The notes: a model not told the origin generated them from the letters alone. 64,000 nucleotides of DNA from Pseudoips prasinana (GCA_951640165.1 OX621241.1:8245001-8309000), one strand, 5' to 3'; positions 22,991 to 34,474 are shown, numbered from the stretch's first letter. Made by a program: numbers and translations.

Positions 22991-23269
22991 TTTTTAGGGT
23001 TCCGTAGGGTAAAACGGGACCCTATTATATATAACTAAGACTTCGCTGTTTGTCCGTCTGTCACCAGGCTGTATCTCATGAACCGTGATAGTTAGACAGT
23101 TGAAATTTTCACAGGTGATGTATTTCTGTTGCCGCTATAAAAAAATACTAAAAATAAAATAAATATCTAAGGGGTCTCCCATACAACAAACGTGAATTTT
23201 TGCTCGTTTTTATAGATAATGGTACGGAATCCTACGTGCGCGAGTTCGACCAGCACTTGGCCGGTTTTA
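22991..23269 (-). repeat. Lepidoptera dispersed repeat (GGCCAAGTGCGAGTCGG family), inverted copy
   Basis: Begins tttttagggttccgtagggt, has caccaggctgtatctcatga and tgttgccgctata, and ends cagcacttggccggt. It is the inverse of 21036..21301. Confidence 0.8.
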
Positions 23270-23418
23270 TTTTATTATATTTCGCTTGCACAGTATAAAT
23301 ATAGACAGTAAGCTAACTAAGCTTAGTACCTGAAATAATTACCTAAGATCTATTGAAGCTACAAGCTAAGCTTATTAAAGCAAAATTATTTTATGTTTTG
23401 CCTGCAACTTAGTAATTA

Positions 23419-23603
23419 TCACACTAATATGATAAAGCTGAAAGTTTGTGAGTGTGTGAGTGTGTATGTTTGTTACTTCTTCACGTCTAAACGGCTGGAG
23501 CGATTTCAATAAAAATTGGTATGGAGGTAGCTGACACCCTGGATTAACACATAGGCTATAGTTTATAAAGTTTATCGTGGGTAAAACCGCGGGGCACAGC
23601 TAG
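23419..23603 (+). mobile_element. Helitron-like non-autonomous element, 185 bp
   Basis: Starts TC (tcacactaatatgataaagc), ends CTAG (ggggcacagctag), and is flanked by A on the left and T on the right, as for Helitron insertion between A and T. The body has aaacggctggagcgatttca and accctggattaacaca. A short GC hairpin-forming stretch precedes the end. Copies at 60111..60293 and 40458..40642 (inverted). Confidence 0.8.
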
Positions 23604-23609
23604 TTTGCA

Positions 23610-24835
23610 AATATATTGAGGACTCTGAACTGGTAAAAGTTGTACTAACTAAGTTTTCATCCAAATTGAGCAAATTAAAGGAAGGTAGTATCTTATAGTT
23701 AAGCGATAGTCTATTTTATTACTTACCATTTTAAGTCTAAAATAACTATTTCAATATATATATCGTTACAAATGTTTCGAGATTTAAAAGATAAGTTTTT
23801 CTCATTGATGGTATTTTATTTATAAAATTTTAATGCAATGAATGAAGCTGAACAATGTATTTTTACAATAGTACAATTCAGTACTGCTTCGTTATAATGG
23901 TGATTTTAATTAATTAGTACCGTAAAACATGCTTTTACATCATCTTATTTAAAAACTATTTTCATATTCCAGAACCTTGTACTGTTTTACATTGTACTTT
24001 TATAAAGAAAGGTATTTTTTTATCTTAATTATAATTAAAACAAGACTTAAACTTTAATAGGTATTTTCTTTATGAACCCTTAAACCTAAACTTATAAGAT
24101 GGTAATAGTTTAACTCAAAAATTACGGATTTTAAAACGGATTACACCTAAAGAAAAGCTACATTATCGCGTGTAGCGTGTATATGGACTGTATTTTTATT
24201 TAAAAAAATGCAATTACTTAGAAATTGTCTGTACCGAACCGAACCCGAAGTATCAAAAATTTACCAATTAAAATCATTATTTGGCATAATTTACTCAACA
24301 TTAACCCAGAAAATTATCGGTTCAAAACAAATAGATGGTCAAAGGATTTCCCTCTATTCAGATTTTACTTGCAATTTGTTAAATATTTTTATAAACATAT
24401 TTTTTAACGGAATCTCTAATTTGCTTATAGTGAAAAAAGAATTACACTCTAGAGTGTGTAATTTTTTATGCTTTTGACACACTGCCAAAAGAACGGATGA
24501 CAATCGGAGTGTCACAACTGAGAACAGATCAATATTATTTCTCTTTAATGTCCTTGTCTTTGACAATAGAACCTTTCTGGTCAAATTTCGAACAAGTGCA
24601 ATTCTAGTACATTATAAATAGACAATCTACACTTTCCTGTTTTTCACGAGTTGCCGGTAACATTCTATCACGTATCTGTTATTTCCATTGAGATAAAAGA
24701 TCGTAGTAATTAACGTTAACACATAAAACCAAGACGGAGACACAAAAGCATAATGACGTTCACCGTTAATCTCTTGAACGAAACTAAATACGCTTGTTCG
24801 TAGGAGTTAGTTCACCGCAATGTTTCAAAAAGGTA
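23610..24835. other. AT-rich intronic sequence, nothing recognised
   Basis: Several overlapping short frames at 24.2-24.6 kb lie on both strands and have no recognisable content. Confidence 0.5.
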
Positions 24836-24841
24836 CGGTAG

Positions 24842-24983
24842 GTGCAGACGCCATCACATCCAGCTACCCAAATCTACCAAATTTATTTTATAGATTTTTA
24901 ACTTTACTACAAAATAATAGGGTTCACTTTCAATTGGGGAATTTTGACAGATTGGGCTAGCATGATGTGCTGGCGTCTGTATC
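24842..24983. repeat. MITE (GCCAGCACATC family), full copy
   Basis: Left arm gcagacgccatcacatccag and right arm gatgtgctggcgtctgta, with ttcactttcaattggggaat inside. Its right arm and about 120 bp of flank are duplicated at 42894..43035. Confidence 0.75.
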
Positions 24984-25123
24984 TTGAACATATTTTATGA
25001 TTACAAAAAAACTGTGTCATATTGATTTCTCAGTGTTTATATTATTTTTTAACTCGTTTTGAAAGTTATCCATTCACTATATTTTGATCGAAGGGTAGAA
25101 GTAATAAAATAGTGAATAGCTTA

Positions 25124-25194
25124 AGTGCATAAGGTTCAGTTTCAATTGGGGAAATTTGACAGATTAGGGTAGCTCGATGTGCTGGGGTCTGTAC
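25124..25194. repeat. MITE (GCCAGCACATC family), right half
   Basis: tcaattggggaaatttgaca, gattagggtagctcgatgtg and ctggggtctgtaca, with no left arm. Confidence 0.65.
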
Positions 25195-25490
25195 ATGCCA
25201 GGGGTTGCTCGGCTGCGCGTTCATTTCACAATAGTTACTGGTTGTTATGTCAAGATTAAAAAGGTGTTTATTCGAGCTAAGGCAGTGTCGTGGTGGTAGA
25301 GATATGTGACAGTTGACAAGATAATTTTTTGGTAGTCGAATGATACCGCGTCCGTAGATTTAAGGCCTGGTATCCCATGTGACCGGTGGTTAGCGCTAAG
25401 CGGTGGCAAAATTTAAGTGAGGCAGAGGCTAGCGCTCTTCGCTCCATGAATAGTTCGAATGGGGAAATACTTATAGAATACAGCATTGAC

Positions 25491-25716
25491 GGGCCTGTTG
25501 GCGTGGTTGGCAAATGCTTGCTTTTCACGCCGGAGGTCGTGGGTTCGATTCCCACCCCGGACAGATATTTGTGTGCACGATCCTGAGTCGAAGTATGTAT
25601 TTACTAAAGGAAAGTAGTATATCAGTTATCTGGTTTCCATATTACAAGCTCTGCTTAGTTTGAGATTAGCTGGCAGTGTGTAAAAAAATGTCCCAGGATA
25701 TTATTATTATTGTTAT
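25491..25716 (+). repeat. SINE-B, full-length copy
   Basis: Head ggcgtggttggcaaatgctt and ggtcgtgggttcgattccc, then atatttgtgtgcacgatcc, ttatctggtttccat, acaagctctgcttagtttg and a gtcccaggatattattatta end. A typical tRNA-derived SINE with A and B boxes. Confidence 0.85.
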
Positions 25717-25719
25717 GTG

Positions 25720-27080
25720 GGTATGACTAAGGATCCAAACGTTGGAAATTACGTCGGGTTCCGTACGCTTGTTAGCCGAATTAATAGTTTAAATAATCAG
25801 TTAGAAATTTGTCTATTCATTTTGATCGAATAAATGTTTCCCATAATATGGCCAGGAGGACTCTTATGTGACTTCACAGAGGTAATGTATATGTTCCACA
25901 ATATTTGTAAGACCATTGCTCTCTAGAGTCTCCTAAACTCTCTGCGCAGATAAACGGTAGTGGGCAGAGGCGTTGTGACACAATCTGTCACGCGTTCGTT
26001 TCAAGGGAAGCTGGGATTACTCGCCCGTCCCACCCTATATTTAGCTTACATAACAAGATAAATCCAATGCTACCAGTGCCGAAGCGATGCTTATGACACT
26101 CGCCCACATGGTGCTTGTAACCTTTTGGATGGGATGTATAAGTATATCTACTATAGCAGTCACAAGTCAGTATAAAATCCTTATTGATCGGCTATGCTTA
26201 TTTTGTCATTTGGCGCGTCGAGATAAGAGTTAAGATAGTTAACCCTTGGACTAGATTTAAATGTATGTTTTATCCTAAAACAGATTACATGATTTCGGGT
26301 ATAGGCAGTGTCGTATGCAATATGGCAAAGACGAACACGATTGTTTCTATATTTGGTCACGTCGGATATAAATAACCATATTGTTCATCTATGATTAATA
26401 CTATAAATTAGCTATATACTATATAAAGTTAAGTTAGTTTTTTAAAGTTAATTATTATCAGAATAAACACTAATAATACTTTAATAGGTGTATATTTTAC
26501 TAACCCTTTAAGTTAAACTAATATTATAAAGAGAAAAGATATAATTGTTTTGTATGTTCTTTTGTAATAGAAATCTACTTAACTGATACTGCCAACTGAA
26601 AAGCTACACTATCAGCGAGTTACATGAGCTGAATTTTATTTTTCATAAATGTTATACATATGTAGTACATACTACTTTTTTGTTTCTTTTTACGTATCCG
26701 ATTATTTGATGGTTCTGAATAAAGTATTTGCTAGTTTTTCATTAAAACTTAACCAAAAATTGGCTCCACTTCAATGTATACACAAGCTTTACGAAAAAGG
26801 CCCTTATTGCGTACCCAATAAGAGTGTATCCGACGATATAGCGTCGACTGTTCCAAGCGCGCTCTGAGGCGTAGCGTATTATACGAATTAATATTTATAT
26901 CAAGTCGTCACTTTATGTCTAATTATCATATTTCTTCTGATGTTTTGTTTATGCCATTTCTATGCTAAATCGACCTCTAGGAAGGCCGCAAACAAATGAC
27001 CGTGACATATATACATAAAATTGGCCAATCCAATGTCATTTTTCACAAACTCAAACTGCATTTATTCCTCTACATACATA
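25720..27080. other. Intronic sequence, nothing recognised
   Basis: No gene or repeat family recognised. Confidence 0.45.
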
Positions 27081-27084
27081 GGCA

Positions 27085-27330
27085 CACGCTTGTTACCCGG
27101 AGGGGTAAGCAGACACAACGGATTTCCATTTCTCACGATCTTTGAACACTCTTTTGTCTCGTTTGGTTTAGGGTACTTCTGACGTGGCCTTTTTTGAGAA
27201 CGTCTCCGATTTGGTCAGAGAACGTTCTACGAGGTCTTCCCCTTCCGATTGTGCCATTCACACAGGCCATCTATACTTCTTTTTCAATCTTCTTTCATTC
27301 ATCGTCCTCTAACCTGCCTGTTACTAGAGC
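27085..27330 (-). pseudogene. LINE reverse-transcriptase C-terminal remnant
   Basis: The minus strand at about 27190..27260 translates to [18 protein letters not shown]. This [13 protein letters not shown] motif is typical of the C-terminal end of endonuclease-reverse-transcriptase proteins of insect LINEs. It is followed by [13 protein letters not shown] codons and then a decayed frame. No catalytic RT motifs are present, so only the 3' end of an old insertion remains. The clade cannot be settled from this fragment. Confidence 0.6.
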
Positions 27331-27744
27331 ACTTAACAAAAAAGGACAGCTGACTAACTTCAGTAGAACTAACGCTATCGATAATATCCAGGTTACGTAA
27401 TGTGACGTGTAAAATGTATCAGATTCTATAACAAACTTCCCAGTAATATCAGAGAAATGTCTACGAAATAGTTTAAAAGAACTATAAAAGCCAAATTGTG
27501 TAGCAGGACTTACTACAAAACTTCGCCCTCAATTAAAACATTTTAACCCAATGAAATTTATGTTAAGAAAAAAAGATTAAAAAAAAGATTCCTACTTAGT
27601 TTTCTGGCAGTGTTTCTCAGTAGCTGCCATGTCAAGCACTGCGAGGTAGGTTAAAAAATAAAATTACTATTCGACACAAATGATTTTTTATTACGGAATA
27701 AATGAAATTTGAATTGAGGTGAGCTAAATAGAAGGATAAGCAGG

Positions 27745-27908
27745 TTAATACGGATTCATCTAACTAAAGATATGATAATATGAATGCATAGCAACAATGA
27801 ACAGCAGGTGCTCTGCTGTAGCTAGTTTTAAGTCACTTATAAAGGACTTTTATAACAGAGTCAGCGCTCTATTATAAAAGTAAAAGTAATTAGATGAATC
27901 CGTATTAA
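27745..27908. repeat. 164-bp MITE with 19-bp perfect inverted ends
   Basis: ttaatacggattcatctaa (27745..27763) and ttagatgaatccgtattaa (27890..27908) are exact inverse complements. Inside is a second hairpin, cttttataacagag / ctctattataaaag. Confidence 0.75.
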
Positions 27909-27909
27909 T

Positions 27910-29270
27910 CTGAATCAAGTAAGCCCCAACCCCAAATTCATCAACCGGATTTTTAGAACGAAATAAATCATATTCATGAATAACGTATAATATTACCGTT
28001 AATACCTGAAAATTGGTCATTTTCCCAGTAGGAATTACCACGCGGGTGTCGTTACGGACGCATGCTAGTAGGTATACTACGAGTATATTCATATCTATAT
28101 TAAATGGCAATCAATCAATTGTGTCTAATCGTTCAATGACATACTAACGTTACGCTAAGATTAGCGCAAATTATACGATTTGATACGGGCCTCATAATTT
28201 AACCGTTTATATTATTTTTCTTCAGTATACTTAATTAACAACAAACGCAATACCATTCACATCGTTTGTCACACAATTACTTTAGGTCATTATTTTACTC
28301 GATCACTCATTCTGTCATTTGTTAATCTGAGCGGAAATATAAATAATTCGAAAATACCTACATATTTCTACTATTATTTATATAGTAGTAACAACACTTG
28401 TGTCGAATATCTATACCAGAATAATTTACAGGCTAAGTACTAGTCACTAAAGACGGAAAGAGATGGCCGATTTTAGTCTCCGGTTGGAATATTGCGATAG
28501 GCCCAACGTATCACACAATCAAGACCACAGCTTCGCTTTCAGCACACTGCATCTCACTCACGCATGTAAGGAATATAATGGAATATAAAATGATTGTATG
28601 CGCATTTATTATCTATGATTAATATTACAAAAAATGTAATATTGCGAAATTTCTTTGTTAAGCTTTTTAGAGGTGACTTTGTGATGTTTTATATCAGATC
28701 GGAATCGGGTGTTTGAATAAATGATGTTCTTTAAAATATAATCAAAATAGATTAAATTATAAATATTGGCTTACGGAAACGAAACAATTTAGCTGTAACA
28801 AAAATCGCATCTAGTAATAAAAGTAAAGTAATTCGAAAGAGAAACATTAAAAGAGAATACAGATTCAGAATCCAAGTTGGTAAACTAAAGAGGGTTCAAA
28901 CAATCCTCATATTGTTCAAATTCATTGAACTAACAAGTGGTCGAGAGTATTTACTTGTGATAAATGCCTTCTATTCAGAACAGACCTACAAAATCACCGC
29001 AAACTTCCGAGAATAACTAAGTGGTGTGGATAAGTATAATTACGCACTTTATATAATACCGAGCCAAAAAGCATACCTGACGAGCTCTGGCGACCTTATT
29101 CGCACCCAGGACACAGGATATTAACGTGATATCTTATAGGACTGTTACTGGGTGTAGTATGTAAAGAGGATGTACTCGTACTAACCCAGTCATGCCCATT
29201 ATAGAGCGAAGGAATACTCAATCTCACTTCAATATTGCTACCGGTTAGCGCAAACCAGAGTCATGTGAAG
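27910..29270. other. AT-rich intronic sequence, nothing recognised
   Basis: No gene or repeat signal. Confidence 0.45.
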
Positions 29271-29273
29271 TCT

Positions 29274-29528
29274 ACCCGGCCGAATTTCGGCCACGGCGGC
29301 CATTCCCAATGGAGATTAGCCAATTGCGCACGACATATTATAGTGCACAAGTGTGTGCGCAAACACAGAGGCACTTTCTATTCCATCACTCCCATGATCC
29401 GATGGGACGATTAGCGACACGACCGGAAAGAGGTCAGGTACAGAACCGACGGCTTTACGTACTCTCCGAGGCACGGGGGTGTAATACCGCCAACTTCCAG
29501 ACTTCGGGCTGATTACTGCGAAATTTCT
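29274..29528 (-). repeat. SINE-A copy without tRNA head
   Basis: Has gaatttcggccacggcggcc, gtgtgcgcaaacacagaggc and gaccggaaagaggtcaggta, and stops at cttcgggctgattactgcg, before the head begins. Confidence 0.8.
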
Positions 29529-29644
29529 TCTCCAGAGTCATATACACTAGAATTAAAGACTATGAAAGCGGTAGCATTCGTCCTTTAGACCTAAATATTC
29601 GGTAGCCATATCAATTTATTCTGTGAGATTGTGAGCGCATAATA

Positions 29645-29800
29645 AGAATTGGCACCAAGGCTGGATCCCGGCCGGCTCAGGGCCGATTTTGGGGCTACAC
29701 CCCTGTGCCAGGGCGGTAATTATTTACAAAGGGGCTGAGATTCCTCCCCCGCGCTCCAGCCCGCTCCCACACCCGACGCCCCATCAAACACGAAACGCAA
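29645..29800. other. GC-rich segment, unassigned
   Basis: ggctggatcccggccggctc through cccacacccgacgccccat. No repeat partner in this window and no recognisable protein. Confidence 0.3.
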
Positions 29801-30329
29801 AGAATGGTGGATATAGGAGATACATTTTTACGACAATGGGCTTTAGTTTCGAGATATTTTTATGTTAGTTTGATGGTTGATCGTATTTTATTTCAAATCA
29901 AAACTCTTCTCAAAAGGATTTAAATTAATGAACTGCATAAAAAGTACAATATAGTTATAACATAATTTAATAGAATCCTAGCAAAAATGTTAGATTTTCA
30001 CTATTCTTCGGTTGCAGTAAAATAAATATGGAAATACTAGTTGACCTGATACTTTGTATACTTGTTACTTTGTTTTGCCATATAAATTATTTATAGTGAA
30101 TATTTTCGTAGTTACATAAAAAATAACTAACTTATTGTATTTGTGTGCGGATGTGATCTAAGACTGACAAGTAGATGGAGCACCGTGGACGTCGACGGCT
30201 GATAAAACCTTTTTTAAATTCATTGTACTTAATTCTACAAATGATGATACATTTACTATGAGAATCTATACAAATAAATAAAATTGGAGTGTCTGTTTGT
30301 AATATTGAAATAACCGGGTTTTACTACAT

Positions 30330-30598
30330 AAATATGAATATATATACGGTACATACACCAAAATAACATTTTTTACAATTTTTGTCTGTCTGTCTGTTTG
30401 TTCCGGCTAATCTCTATTCCGGCTAATTTTCTAAACGGCTGGACCGATTTTGACGGGACTTTTATTGGCAGGTAGCTGATGTAATAAGGAGTAACTTAGG
30501 CTACTTTTATTTTAGAAAAAGTCATTTATTTTACTAAAAAACAAAAAAAAAACAAAATAAACTAATTAACACGCGGACGAAGTCGCGGGCACAGCTAG
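30330..30598 (+). mobile_element. Helitron-like non-autonomous element
   Basis: Contains tttgtctgtctgtctgtttg, aacggctggaccgattttga and attggcaggtagctgatgta, and ends gaagtcgcgggcacagctag followed by T. The start is approximate. Confidence 0.65.
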
Positions 30599-30926
30599 TA
30601 TAAAATATAATTAACATAAGAGCAATCGAAGAGAATCTATCGATTCAAAACCAATAATAATGGCCGTACTGTGTCGACGACTTCTTTCTCATCCCCACTA
30701 AGTGGTATTTGTAGGGTGAGAACTGACACCAGTAGACGCCTGGCGGGGATGATTATAACTGATCAGTTATCGACCACTGAGAGTTGAAGACTATTAAAAT
30801 AGTGGAGGTTGGTGGAAGGGGTTAAAAATTAAAGATAAGAAGTTATATTTATAAAAAAAAACATTGTACGGCGTAGCCGTCTCGGAAGACTTTGGTTACA
30901 AACACTGTAACACAAGAAATATATTA

Positions 30927-32208
30927 GGTCTTTACCTATGAAATTGCCGTTCTGCAGTACTGGCCATTTCAAATCAAAATAATTTTTGTTTGGCTAAGAA
31001 TTCTAATTTCAAATTAATTTTATTTTAAAAACATGGATTCTTTTTTCCAAAAGTAGTCATTTCTTTATTGATTAGTGTTACATTTTCATCGCATTTCAAT
31101 CTTTTTCGTCATCATGGATACGTTAAAAATTCGAGTAATTATGGAATATGAGTACCGTCGTGGCAGCAACGCGGCACAAGCGGCACGCAACATCAACGAC
31201 GTTTACGGAGCTAACACTACAAACCAACGCACCACCTGTTATTGGTTTGCTCGCTTCCGTTCTGGAAATTTCGACCTGAAAAATGAACCTCGCGGTCGTC
31301 CGAAGACTTTGGTCGACAATGACGAATTAAAGGCGGTTGTGGAAGCTGATGATACACAATCTACGGCTGAATTAGCAGCAGCTTTCGACGTTAGCGTCAA
31401 AACAATATTGGTCCATTTGCGTCAAATTGGCAAGGTAAAAAAGCTTGACAAATGGGTGCCCCACGAACTCAATGATCGCCAGCGCGAAGTACGCGTCGAG
31501 ACGTGCCTTGCACTGCTCAACAGACACACAAATGAAGGAATTTTGAACCGCATTGTTACCTGCGATGAAAAATGGATTCTGTTTGATAACCGCAAGCGCT
31601 CAGCAAGTTGGTTGGATCCTGGTTCAGCACCTAAACAATGCCCTAAACGAAAACTTACCCCTAGAAAAGTGATGGTCACTGTTTGGTGGTCTAGCGCCGG
31701 TGTGATTCATCACAGCTTCTTACCAAACGGGGTGAGCATTACTGCAGATGTGTACTGTGAAGAACTGAGCACAATGATGGAGAAGCTGGCGCATCTCCAA
31801 CCAGCATTGGTCAATCGCTCGTCTCCGCTGCTCCTGCACGACAACGCGCGACCTCATACTGCACAGCAGACGGTCTCCAAGTTGCAAGAACTGGGGTTGG
31901 AAGCTCTCCGTCATCCGCCCTACTCACCAGACCTTGCGCCTACAGACTACTACTTTTTCCAGAATTTGGATAACTTCTTGGCGGGAAAAAAATTCAATAC
32001 CCGAGAGGCAGTACAAAATGCCTTTGAAGAATTTGTTGCCTCCCGTCCAGCTGATTTCTTTAAGAAGGGCATCAATAAACTGCCACTGCGATGGCAAAGA
32101 TGCATTGATTGCATGGGTGATTACTTCGATTAATACAAATAAAAAAATTCATGAAAAAAATTCGTTTAAATTTTTTCATACAAAACGGCAATTTCATAGG
32201 TAAAGACC
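30927..32208 (+). mobile_element. Intact mariner transposon, 1,282 bp
   Basis: The ends are 25-bp perfect inverted repeats: ggtctttacctatgaaattg... at 30927..30951, its complement at 32184..32208. Each is bordered by TA (30925..30926 and 32209..32210), the target site of the Tc1/mariner superfamily. The arms extend about three more bases with one mismatch. The element encloses one uninterrupted transposase frame and lies on the strand opposite to nemo. Perfect ends and an open frame argue for a recent insertion. Confidence 0.95.
31114..32133 (+). CDS. mariner transposase, D,D34D
   Basis: Cut-and-paste transposase of the mariner family, 339 residues from the ATG at 31114 (a Met 13 codons upstream at 31075 is also in frame; family members are usually about 345 residues). 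In the longer numbering the DNA-binding half has two helix-turn-helix regions (roughly 15-60 and 85-120), the linker motif WVPHEL is at 127-132, and the catalytic acids are D164 (TCDEKW), D256 (HDNARPH) and D291 (YSPDLAPTDY). The last two have exactly 34 residues between them, which defines D,D34D mariners. There is no stop or frameshift. An AATAAA lies 5 bp after the stop codon. No key residue is missing, so the protein may be active, but activity cannot be judged from sequence alone. I prefer the 31114 start because it gives the usual length and the MDTLKIRVI beginning. Confidence 0.96.
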   Translation: MDTLKIRVIMEYEYRRGSNAAQAARNINDVYGANTTNQRTTCYWFARFRSGNFDLKNEPRGRPKTLVDNDELKAVVEADDTQSTAELAAAFDVSVKTILVHLRQIGKVKKLDKWVPHELNDRQREVRVETCLALLNRHTNEGILNRIVTCDEKWILFDNRKRSASWLDPGSAPKQCPKRKLTPRKVMVTVWWSSAGVIHHSFLPNGVSITADVYCEELSTMMEKLAHLQPALVNRSSPLLLHDNARPHTAQQTVSKLQELGLEALRHPPYSPDLAPTDYYFFQNLDNFLAGKKFNTREAVQNAFEEFVASRPADFFKKGINKLPLRWQRCIDCMGDYFD

Positions 32209-32214
32209 TATTAT

Positions 32215-32900
32215 ATACATAGGTAGATTAGTCTGACCGAAGACAATTGGATTTCACATAGAATACACAAATATAAGAATTACGCACCTATTTTATCCAC
32301 GTGTATTTCATCAGATTAACTATAAATCATACGTCACTAACGGATTGCTTTTTCATTCAACAAAATAGAATAATATTGACAATTTATGTATATTTTTTAA
32401 CAATACAGTCACCAAAAAAGAAAATATTATAATTTATTTATATATGTGTATTTATTTACGTCAATGCCGTCTAAATATAGATTGACTTAAGATGGGTCGG
32501 TAAAATTGCTACTTTTTATTTATATCGGATGGTCAGCGCATAGCAAATTTTTAGGTACCTATACCTACATAATAATATTAACTAAAGTTTCCTTGCTAAC
32601 ACCGATACATCACCGATCACATTTGATATCTGCCAGTTACTAGTAAAGTGAATTCTAAAATGACCTTATTTGGTAATTATTACAATATAAATCGTAATTG
32701 ATAAAAAATGCAAATGTGAAGTTTTAACTACGAAAAACTAAATAATATACTATGCCCGCCGGTATATAGTATAAGGTTACGTTATTGACGTTAAGTGACG
32801 TTATTTAAATTTTGATCAAATGTGATCTATTAAATACTTTAGTTTAAATTATTAATATTAGGTAATTAAAATATTACTTTTTGTTATAATATAATAGCAA
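32215..32900. other. AT-rich intronic sequence, nothing recognised
   Basis: Only a short imperfect palindrome near 32745 (tatactatgcccgccggtat). No gene or repeat family. Confidence 0.5.
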
Positions 32901-32904
32901 GGTA

Positions 32905-32990
32905 AATGGTAAATGATCACCGCCTCCTATGGAAACTCGCAACACCATCGGGGCCGCAAATGCGTTACCGGCCTTTAAGAAAGGAAAATG
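32905..32990 (+). repeat. Lepidoptera dispersed repeat (GGTAAGTGATCACC family)
   Basis: atggtaaatgatcaccgcct, atggaaactcgcaacaccat and gcgttaccggcctttaagaa. A second copy starts at 63933. Confidence 0.6.
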
Positions 32991-33009
32991 TTTATTACCT
33001 ACTCATAGC

Positions 33010-33252
33010 TAGATGCTCTCACCGGTCTGTAAGCGATCGGCGAGGTTAAGCAACTACGCTCGCGGTCAGTCCATAGATGGGTGACCGCCAAAGTGGTTTA
33101 ATTTGTGAGCGTCTCCGTGCTTCGGAGGGCACGTTCAGCTGTCGGTCCCGGCTGTAGTCATTAGACAACAGTCGTTAAGCCATGTCAGAAGCCTACTAGG
33201 CGGCTTGAACAACTCTGACACTAGGGTTACCACTGCCCATACGATAAGCAAG
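33010..33252 (+). repeat. 5S rRNA-derived SINE, full copy
   Basis: The head accggtctgtaagcgatcgg, cgaggttaagcaac and agatgggtgaccgcc follows the order of 5S rRNA (the region containing the internal promoter). The body cttcggagggcacgttcagc, ccatgtcagaagcctactag and the acccgcccat-like end is family specific. Further copies on both strands in this window show it is mobile and not a 5S gene. Confidence 0.8.
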
Positions 33253-33259
33253 CAACCTA

Positions 33260-33579
33260 CTAGCTGTGCCCCGCGGTTTCACCCGCGTTAAATGTTATAA
33301 ATCATCACAGCTCCTCCCCCGTAGGTGATAGCGTGATAATATGTAGCCTTACGTTGACCCGACCTCTTAGTAATATTCATGCAAAATTTGGAGTAAATCC
33401 ATGCAGTCCTTTTTGAGTTTAGCCCGGACATACATACAGACAAACAGAAAAACAGACAAAACTTCTAAAAACTATATTTTTGGCTTCGATATCGATAGTA
33501 GATCACGCCCTAAGTATACTTTAAAAAAAATATTCAATGTACAGTTTTGACTTTCCTACTATTTTATTATATGTATAGA
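33260..33579 (-). mobile_element. Helitron-like non-autonomous element
   Basis: On the minus strand it ends gggtgaaaccgcggggcaca then gctag. Internally it has tcgatatcgaagccaaaaat and tactgcatg-like blocks shared with 54590..55010. It begins close to tctatacatataataaaata. Confidence 0.7.
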
Positions 33580-33929
33580 AGATGTGGCATTCAGATCGTA
33601 CAGATCGCTAGATCGCTCGCTGCCGCATAGATAGCGAGATATTTGTGAGCTGTCTGAAAGACTTCGTTTCAGGCATTCGCGATTTTATATCAAATGCTAA
33701 CACAAAAATACTGACCTGTTTGATCAATGTCTAACTACTAACATATCCGTAAACTATTGAAATAGATTTTTTAAAAAATAAGTATTAAATTGTGTTTTAA
33801 AATGGGTTCTACTTGACAAAGATTAGCAAGCAGATTGGTCCATCTCAATGTTCTAAATTGCAGAAAATGAAAAGTAACTATAATTTGATGGTTCATGTTA
33901 GCATTATGCAACTGTAGGCAATATTCGTA

Positions 33930-34000
33930 GAACAAAGCCAATAGATGACACCTGATAGAGGGTACAGGTTCGATTCCTGCCACACAACCAAATTATGATT
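33930..34000 (+). repeat. Possible tRNA-derived SINE head
   Basis: A B-box-like acaggttcgattcctgcca follows a weak A-box region. Not enough remains to assign a family. Confidence 0.3.
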
Positions 34001-34411
34001 TCCCAGTTTTGAGTCATTTAAAGATGCCTGAACACGTTTCCAAGTAGACTGTTATCATATCAGAATAAATAATGGCTAACTTGTTTATCTATGAAATGGT
34101 AAACTTTGTGAAACACTAATGTTTACTTTATCAGGTCCATTATTTTATTATAGAATTGAAACAGATGTGTTACAGAATATCTTGGCGTGTGGGTATATGT
34201 GTGTGTAATGTATTTGTATTATAGTAGCATACATTGTGTGGAAACGCCGTAGAATACACTTGTGTTCATAAAGCGCCGGTATACAGGATGTTAACCTTTG
34301 GGGAGCTAGGTATGAAAGTAATGAAACCTAAACTGAGAGTCATTTTTGAAGGACATTGAATACCAGTCATGGGCAAGGCTGCAATGGCACAAATTTTTAT
34401 CATTAGGATAC

Positions 34412-34467
34412 AGTTTTAAGTAGATATGTTGGTCTATTAAGACCAACACATGTACGGACTACTTAAA
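34412..34467. repeat. Hairpin 1 of a tandem hairpin pair
   Basis: atgttggtct / agaccaacacat around a 4-nt loop, extended outward by aagtag / ctactt. Confidence 0.65.
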
Positions 34468-34474
34468 TCTGTAA

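Noticed and set aside
31422..31914. Antisense frames within the mariner (31422..31679 and 31720..31914)
   Set aside because: They are shadows of the transposase frame on the opposite strand.
33010..33085. A 5S rRNA gene
   Set aside because: Only part of 5S is recognisable, it is diverged, and it is joined to a body repeated at several loci, so it is a SINE head.
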